A DNA stretch of 64,000 nucleotides from Chelatococcus sp. HY11 (GTDB lineage Bacteria > Pseudomonadota > Alphaproteobacteria > Rhizobiales > Beijerinckiaceae), in NCBI RefSeq assembly GCF_018398335.1, contig NZ_JAHBRX010000005.1, positions 1-64,000 on the forward strand. Direction: 5' to 3'. Positions within the stretch are counted from its first letter, which is position 1. Each line of letters starts with the position of its first letter. Positions 58,904 to 64,000 of the stretch are shown here, piece after piece. The translations under genes and the position numbers were made by a program. The notes beneath the pieces were generated by a model that worked only from the letters and a program-made list of their open reading frames with translations, was not told where the DNA came from and ran no database searches.

Positions 58904-61056
58904 GCGGATTCACATAGCTTTGCGGGAGTGGATGCGGGATAGAAACTCTCTCCCTTGCGGGCCTTTGCGCGAAGCCATTGAGATGGCAGGAATCTCGGCC
59001 CGAATTTCTCGGCGAGCCGGTTAGCCTCGGCAACAAAGGTTGCGATACCGACCATCTCAATGTAGCTGATCGTGCCGCCTGTCCAGACCGGGAAACCCCA
59101 ACCAAAGACCGAACCTAGATCGGCATCCTGCGGCGTCTTGAGAACGCCTTCCTCGAGACAGCGTGCGGACTCTATCGCCTGCGCATAGAGGAAGCGCTCC
59201 TTCAGTTCGTCGATGTCGTAGTCCTGCCTTAGCGGGAAATGCTTGGACAACCCCTTCCAGAGATGTTTCTTGCCACCTTCCAGGTAGTCGTAGAACCCAC
59301 CGCCCGACCTGCGTCCAGACCGTCCGATTTGATCGCGCATCTTGCGCAAGATGGGCACACCTACAGGCGGCACATACTTGATACCATCTTCTGCAATGGC
59401 CTGGTCAACGATCTTCAGGGGCAGGTCAAAGCTAAGTTCGTCGAGCAGTGCAAGTGGGCCGGTCGGCATTCCGACCATCCTGGCCGCATTTTCGATGACG
59501 GCTGGCGGAATTCCTTCGCCCAGCATCGCCGCACCTTCATGGATCAGTGTCTGGAAGACCCGACTCGTGTAGAAGCCGCGGCTGTCATTGACGACGATCG
59601 GCGTTTTACGCAGTTGCGCAATGTAGTCGAGAGCCCTGGCCAGCGTCTCCTGCGACGTTTGCTTACCTGTGATAACTTCGACGAGTCCCATCCGGTCGAC
59701 CGGCGAGAAGAAATGGATGCCGATGAACTGGTCTGGCCGCTTGGATACCTGCGCCAGCCCGGTGATGGGAAGGGTGGACGTGTTGGTGGCGAAAACCGCG
59801 TTTTCTGGAATCACGGCCTCGGCCTTGCGCGTGGTATCGACCTTAATCGCCGTATCTTCGAACACGGCCTCGACTATCAGGTCGCAGTTTTCCAGGAACG
59901 CGAAATCGTCGGTGGGTGTGATACGCGACAGCACCTGATCCGCCGCATCTAGTGTGAGCTTGCCCTTTTCGACCAGCTTCGACTGCACTTCGATGGTATA
60001 GGACTTGCCCTTCTCGGCGGTCGCCATGTCGCGATCGAGCAGCACGACCTCGATTCCGGCATTGGCAGAGACATAGGCGATACCCGCCCCCATCATGCCG
60101 GCCCCCAACACGCCGACCTTTCTGACCTGCGACTTGGCTACGCCGGCTGGCCGACGCACACCCTTCTCTGCCTCCTGTTTGGATATGAACGTAGTGCGAA
60201 TTATGTTGCGCGCGACTTGGTGGCTCAGCAGCTTGGCGAAATATTTGCCTTCAACGGCAAGCGCCTTGTTGAAGGGAAGCTGAAGCCCTTCGAACACACA
60301 GGCAAGGATCGCCAGCGGTGCGGGCGCATTGTAGCCCTTCTGTGCGATGCGCGCCGCTGCCATGGAATAGGCGGCGCTATCCTCAGGCACGATCATACCC
60401 TTCTTCTGGGGGGGCACCCAGCCCTTCTTATCCCATGGCCGTACCGGATCGGGACCCGTGGCAAGCCAGTCACGCGCCCGGTTGATTGCTTCAGCCGCTG
60501 GCACCACTTCATCGACCATCCTCAGCTTGAGAGCCTCGGCGGGCGCAACCGACCGGCCTGACAGGAGCAGGTCGAGCGTGGTGTCCATTCCTACGAGGAT
60601 GCCAAGTCGCACGGTGCCGCCGGAGCCCGGCAGCAGGCCGAAATGTACCTCTGGTAGGCCGACCAGTGCCTTGGCGTCATCGACCAATATCCTGCGATGA
60701 CAAGCCAGCGCCAATTCGAATCCGCCGCCTAACGCGAGGCCATTGATCACGGCCACCCAAGGCTTTCCGGACTGTTCAATAGCCCGGTGCATATCGGTCG
60801 CGCGCTTCGAAAAGGCGTAGGCTTCATGCTTGCTGTAGCCACGCACGAGCTGCTTCAGATCGGCTCCAGCCATGAAAGTCCTCTTGGCCGAGGTCAGAAT
60901 CACACCCTTAACGTCCTCATCCTGCGCAAGAGCTTGGATGGCGTGTTCCATATCCGCGATGAATGCGTCACTCACGACGTTCATTGTTTCGTCGGCATTA
61001 TCGAGAAAAAGCGTTGCAAAGCCCTCGGCAGCCTTCTCGATCCTTAGATGTCGCAT
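58900..61056 (-). CDS. Bifunctional enoyl-CoA hydratase/3-hydroxyacyl-CoA dehydrogenase (FadB/FadJ-like)
   Basis: A 718-aa enzyme. N-terminal crotonase domain: FMAGADLKQL (oxyanion hole), GLALGGGFELALACHRRILV and VGLPEVHFGLLPGSGGT with both catalytic Glu. Central NAD-binding HAD domain: VGVLGAGMMGAGIAYVSAN, FATNTSTLPITGLA and the catalytic His in GIHFFSPVDRMGLVEVI. The C-terminal domain continues to residue ~700. Forms, with the thiolase encoded 23 bp upstream, the last part of beta-oxidation. Full length and intact. Confidence 0.95.
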   Translation of the reverse strand: MRHLRIEKAAEGFATLFLDNADETMNVVSDAFIADMEHAIQALAQDEDVKGVILTSAKRTFMAGADLKQLVRGYSKHEAYAFSKRATDMHRAIEQSGKPWVAVINGLALGGGFELALACHRRILVDDAKALVGLPEVHFGLLPGSGGTVRLGILVGMDTTLDLLLSGRSVAPAEALKLRMVDEVVPAAEAINRARDWLATGPDPVRPWDKKGWVPPQKKGMIVPEDSAAYSMAAARIAQKGYNAPAPLAILACVFEGLQLPFNKALAVEGKYFAKLLSHQVARNIIRTTFISKQEAEKGVRRPAGVAKSQVRKVGVLGAGMMGAGIAYVSANAGIEVVLLDRDMATAEKGKSYTIEVQSKLVEKGKLTLDAADQVLSRITPTDDFAFLENCDLIVEAVFEDTAIKVDTTRKAEAVIPENAVFATNTSTLPITGLAQVSKRPDQFIGIHFFSPVDRMGLVEVITGKQTSQETLARALDYIAQLRKTPIVVNDSRGFYTSRVFQTLIHEGAAMLGEGIPPAVIENAARMVGMPTGPLALLDELSFDLPLKIVDQAIAEDGIKYVPPVGVPILRKMRDQIGRSGRRSGGGFYDYLEGGKKHLWKGLSKHFPLRQDYDIDELKERFLYAQAIESARCLEEGVLKTPQDADLGSVFGWGFPVWTGGTISYIEMVGIATFVAEANRLAEKFGPRFLPSQWLRAKARKGESFYPASTPAKLCESA

Positions 61057-61079
61057 GGTACTTGCTTTCGGTATGGCGC

Positions 61080-62282
61080 TCAGACGCGCTCGATGATGCA
61101 GGCAGCGCCGAGCCCGTTGGCTGCACAGAGGGAGATGGCGGCGGTCTCGAGGTCGCGGCGTTCGAGCTCGTCCAGCACAGTGCCCACAAGCATCGCACCG
61201 GTCGCGCCGAGGGGATGACCCATCGCAATCGCGCCGCCGTTCACGTTGACTCGGTCATGAGGCAGCTCCATCTCGTTCATGAAGCGCAAAACGACACTGG
61301 CAAACGCCTCGTTGAGCTCCCAGAGGTCGACGTCGTTTTTACTCATTCCGGCGGATCTAAGCGCCTTCAGACAGACCGCGGCCGGCGCAGTGAGCATGAT
61401 TGTCGGCTCCGATCCGATATTAGCGTAAGCAACAATGCGGGCACGCGGTCTCATGCCCGCCTTCTCGCCGAACACTTTGGAGCCGAGGAGCACCAGACCT
61501 GCGCCATCTACGATGCCGGAGCTGTTGCCGCCGTGATGGACGTAGTTGATTGCCTCCAGCTGCGGATAGCGGTCCTTGGCTACAGCCTCAAACCCGGCCT
61601 TCCCGAATGCCTCGAATGAGGGCTTGAGCTTTGCAAGGGTCTCAAGCGTCGTGCCAGGACGCATATGCTCGTCATGGTCGAGCACCACGTCGCCAAGCAC
61701 ATCCTTGACCGGAACGATCGCACCCTTGAACCGGGCTTCCTGCCAAGCTTGCGCTGCTCGGTTCTGACTTTCGACCGCGAACGCATCCACGTCCTCTCGA
61801 GTGAAGCCATCCAGGGAAGCGATTAGGTCGGCACCGATACCCTGCGGTGCGTAGTGATTCCGGAAGGCGATGGTTGGGTCTGATGTCCAAGCACCGCTGT
61901 CATAGCCCATCACGGTGCGGCTCATTGATTCGACGCCGCCGCCAATGCCCGCCTCGATCATTCCGGAGTGAATCTGCGCCGACAGCAGGTTCACTGCGTC
62001 AAGGCCCGTAGCGCAGAACCGATGGACTTGCTGACCACCAACTGTCTGGGCATAGCCTGCCTGAAGCACGGCTGCTCGCGCCAGTACGCCGCCCTGCTCA
62101 CCGACCGGCTGCGCCATGCCGATGATGACATCGTCGAGTAACGACGTCTCGAGGTCGTTACGGTCACGCAAAGCTTCAAGCAATTGCGTGGCTAACTGAA
62201 CCGAGGTGATTTCGTGGAGAGCCCCATCGGGGCGTCCCTTGCCGCGAGGCGTGCGTACATGATCGTAGATATAGGCTTCCAT
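61080..62282 (-). CDS. Acetyl-CoA C-acyltransferase (thiolase)
   Basis: A 400-aa FadA-type thiolase. Nucleophile C90 in [15 protein letters not shown]; conserved [12 protein letters not shown]; catalytic His in [18 protein letters not shown]; the second Cys in [16 protein letters not shown], where the common C-x-G-G-G-x-G is C-A-A-N-G-L-G. First gene of the operon with fadB and the second acyl-CoA dehydrogenase. Cleaves 3-ketoacyl-CoA to acetyl- or propionyl-CoA. The loop variation may reflect a bulky substrate, but this is speculative. Confidence 0.94.
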   Translation of the reverse strand: MEAYIYDHVRTPRGKGRPDGALHEITSVQLATQLLEALRDRNDLETSLLDDVIIGMAQPVGEQGGVLARAAVLQAGYAQTVGGQQVHRFCATGLDAVNLLSAQIHSGMIEAGIGGGVESMSRTVMGYDSGAWTSDPTIAFRNHYAPQGIGADLIASLDGFTREDVDAFAVESQNRAAQAWQEARFKGAIVPVKDVLGDVVLDHDEHMRPGTTLETLAKLKPSFEAFGKAGFEAVAKDRYPQLEAINYVHHGGNSSGIVDGAGLVLLGSKVFGEKAGMRPRARIVAYANIGSEPTIMLTAPAAVCLKALRSAGMSKNDVDLWELNEAFASVVLRFMNEMELPHDRVNVNGGAIAMGHPLGATGAMLVGTVLDELERRDLETAAISLCAANGLGAACIIERV

Positions 62283-62483
62283 TGAATTCGTCCCGCCGAA
62301 TGACTTTCCGCACAGGCGCCATCCCTCGAGTGGAGCGACGCGTCCTTGTCCGAATATCGGCGTTACATCCGGATCGCGCCTATCGAACGGAAGGTGGCCG
62401 TTGCCGTTGCATGAGCCTTGGCATCATGAGAATAGGCGGCTATCTAAGGGGCGTTCCGTTTTGACCTTTAAACTCCTTTGCTC

Positions 62484-62625
62484 CTAGTGCACTGACTCAT
62501 TCGGAAGGATCAGGCTGACGGTGACCTTGGCGAGAATGGCTTCGGCTGTTTTGGTCCATACGAAAGGACGCGGCTTGTCGTTGTGTTCAGCGATGTAGCG
62601 GTTGATGGCTAATTGGTCGGCCCTG
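62484..62625 (-). pseudogene. IS630-family transposase C-terminal remnant
   Basis: Translates as LAINRYIAEHNDKPRPFVWT then KTAEAILAKVTVSLI to a TAG at 62484, the usual last ~45 residues of IS630-type transposases. All upstream catalytic domains are absent; the homology ends near 62625, where the IS5-type fragment begins. A decayed IS end. Confidence 0.7.
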
Positions 62626-62658
62626 AATAATGCGGCGGCACGAGGCGGGCGCTGGATT

Positions 62659-63102
62659 TCAGGCGACCAGAGAAGTATCCGATTGCGCGAATGAACTGAT
62701 CAGGGCTGCCATGAGCCAGGCGATAAAAAGCCTGAGCCAGTTCAGGATCAGCCGTAGATTATGTCCGGCCACCACGAGGAGCGCGTTGATCGCATCCCCG
62801 GCCGCTCCGAGCAGGTGATTGCGTCCCAGCCGCCCGTCCGCCTTCATGTGCCCGATCATCGGCTCGATCGCGGACCGGCGTCTCAGCTCCCGTTTGATCG
62901 TCGGCGTGAGCCCTCGCCGCTGGCGGGCGATGAACACGCGCTCCTTGTGCGCATAGTCATGCCCACGATAGCCCAGGTCGACGTAAACGCGTGCGGGCTC
63001 CACGTCAGTCATGGCCACGACCTGGTCGATCGTGGTGTTGAGCGATGGCGGGGCTCCCGGATCGTCAAACAGCCCGCATGCGCCTCCGCGGCCCAGCACC
63101 AA
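62659..63102 (-). pseudogene. IS5-family transposase C-terminal fragment
   Basis: Reads NTTIDQVVAMTDVEPARVYV, DLGYRGHDYAHKERVFIAR, IKRELRRRSAIEPMIGHMKA and NHLLGAAGDAINALLVVAGH: the catalytic-domain end of an IS5-type (IS1478-like) transposase with the Asp of VDLGYRG and the Glu of SAIEPMIGHMK. The N-terminal ~200 residues with the first Asp are missing. Adjacent to an IS630 remnant, so this spot is an IS graveyard between the thiolase operon and the ferredoxin reductase gene. Confidence 0.8.
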
Positions 63103-63363
63103 ACCTATTCTGAATCAAACACTTGGATCGAGCAATAAAATTGCTCACCAGCCTCTAAAGCAGATGCGCGCTCGACGACCCGCTGACTGATTGCTCGTCC
63201 GCTCGCCGCATCTCAAGCGCTTTCCTCTTTCCTGAGAAGTGGTAGGTTGCGCCTGTGTCAACAGCAATTTCCCATCCAAATCTCGGGCGGACGACCTCCA
63301 TAGCAACGACAGCTAAGTCGCGAGAATGCCGAGCACCAGCGCGAAGAGGCTATCCAGAAAATC
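63103..63363. other. Spacer after IS remnants, no gene seen
   Basis: No recognisable coding sequence or RNA; probably decayed IS DNA and the 3' flank of the ferredoxin reductase gene. Confidence 0.4.
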
Positions 63364-64000
63364 CTACAGGTCGCTTAGCTCGACAGAGTTGTCTGCAAGC
63401 GCCATCGGATCTAACCTCGCGCCCTGAACTATCAGACGGCGGGCCAACATGTGATCGGCTGGCGAATTGACGGTTTCGGCGGCCTGAAGCCTGTCGTCAT
63501 CCAAGAGAAAGACTGAGAACCTGCCGCTGCCAATGTCTCCACGTACGACCTCAGTCAGGCCGGGCTTCGTTAGCCCGGCAATCTGCAGGCGCGCGGCTCC
63601 CTGAACCGACCAGAACCACGGTAGAGCGTCATAGGGCTGAAGTGTGCCGGTCAGGCGGGCGGCTAACGTCCGGGCGTGATCGCACGCGTTCTGGACAGAT
63701 TCAAGTCGTGTCGGGCCCGGCAAGTGGATGCTCGGATACACCGCGCAATCGCCAATTGCGGAGATCGCTGGGTCCGAGGTCGCAAGAAAATCATCAACGA
63801 CCACGCCGTTGTTGATTTCGAGTCCGGCGGCGGCCGCAAGTTCAACGTTCGGCATGACACCGGCAGCAAGAAGCACTGCATCGGCCTCTAAATGAACGCC
63901 GCCTGCCAACAGCACATTGACCCGGCCATCACAGTGCTCCACGGCTTCCACCTGACGCGACAGATGAACCCCGACGCCGCTGTCATGATGGAATTTCAGG
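63364..64000 (-). CDS. Ferredoxin reductase (FAD-dependent, CamA-like), C-terminal part
   Basis: The coding frame enters from the right edge (LKFHHDSGVGVHLSRQ) and ends at 63364. Visible are the end of the NAD domain, the FAD-binding LEADAVLLAAGVMPNVELAA, ATSDPAISAIGDCAVYPS, and the reductase C-terminal domain with LESVQNACDHARTLA, LPWFWSVQGAARLQIAGL and FSVFLLDDDRLQAAETVN. It passes electrons from NADH to a [2Fe-2S] ferredoxin serving a P450 or Rieske oxygenase. The oxygenase should be encoded beyond the window. Partial gene, family clear. Confidence 0.92.
   Translation of the reverse strand, partial: LKFHHDSGVGVHLSRQVEAVEHCDGRVNVLLAGGVHLEADAVLLAAGVMPNVELAAAAGLEINNGVVVDDFLATSDPAISAIGDCAVYPSIHLPGPTRLESVQNACDHARTLAARLTGTLQPYDALPWFWSVQGAARLQIAGLTKPGLTEVVRGDIGSGRFSVFLLDDDRLQAAETVNSPADHMLARRLIVQGARLDPMALADNSVELSDL

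Overview
The window looks like a mosaic accessory replicon or genomic island of an alphaproteobacterium, most likely Hyphomicrobiales (Rhizobiales). This rests on high G+C coding sequence, rhizobial-type families (DUF1403 beside scpB, a cucumopine-synthase-related protein, CTAGAGC-armed intergenic palindromes) and many insertion sequences. No rRNA, tRNA, CRISPR array or replication origin was recognised. The calls come from reading the sequence; no database search was run.

Layout. 1-3.6 kb: a tniA-tniB-tniQ transposition module, with tniA cut by the window edge. 4.5-7.4 kb: an IS3-family element split by an IS110-family element; the same nested unit recurs in inverted orientation at 36.3-39.2 kb. 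7.4-15.8 kb: an AT-richer island of unrecognised genes. It starts with a TniR-like resolvase and its res site and includes four divergent paralogues (10.5-15.4 kb), one of which carries motifs resembling an HUH Rep/relaxase enzyme. 16.0-17.4 kb: a ferredoxin gene remnant and an IS30 element. 17.5-22.8 kb: a dipeptide-type ABC importer without its ATPases, a flavin monooxygenase, and a second monooxygenase cut short by a Tn3-family transposon (22.8-26.6 kb). The other end of that transposon lies in a decapitated DUF1403 gene, followed by scpB.

28.4-36.2 kb is an intact-looking catabolic operon: a cucumopine-synthase-type helical-bundle protein, a DUF3830 cyclophilin-like protein, HyuB and HyuA (ATP-dependent hydantoinase/oxoprolinase), a polar amino-acid ABC importer and a GntR/HutC regulator. 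I infer uptake and ATP-driven ring opening of a cyclic, perhaps opine- or lactam-like compound. 39.4-45.5 kb holds small accessory genes: a macrodomain-like protein, an XRE regulator, a zinc-ribbon membrane protein, a secreted protein, a GIY-YIG-like protein, a paralogue of the 7.7 kb gene and a LuxR-type regulator. An IS6 element follows.

46.5-62.3 kb is an acyl-CoA catabolic region: MaoC hydratase, CaiB CoA-transferase, acyl-CoA ligase, SnoaL-like protein, SDR, VOC protein, two acyl-CoA dehydrogenases, an alpha/beta hydrolase, a MalT/LuxR-type regulator, a FadB-type bifunctional enzyme and a thiolase. Together these could activate an organic acid, modify or open a ring, and finish by beta-oxidation. 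After transposase remnants, the C-terminal part of a ferredoxin reductase runs off the right edge, hinting at an oxygenase system beyond it. Recent rearrangement is visible throughout: identical inverted ISs, a Tn3 element joining two unrelated half-genes, a 254-bp inverted duplication ending in a perfect hairpin, and a 19-bp tandem duplication at the start of the large regulator.
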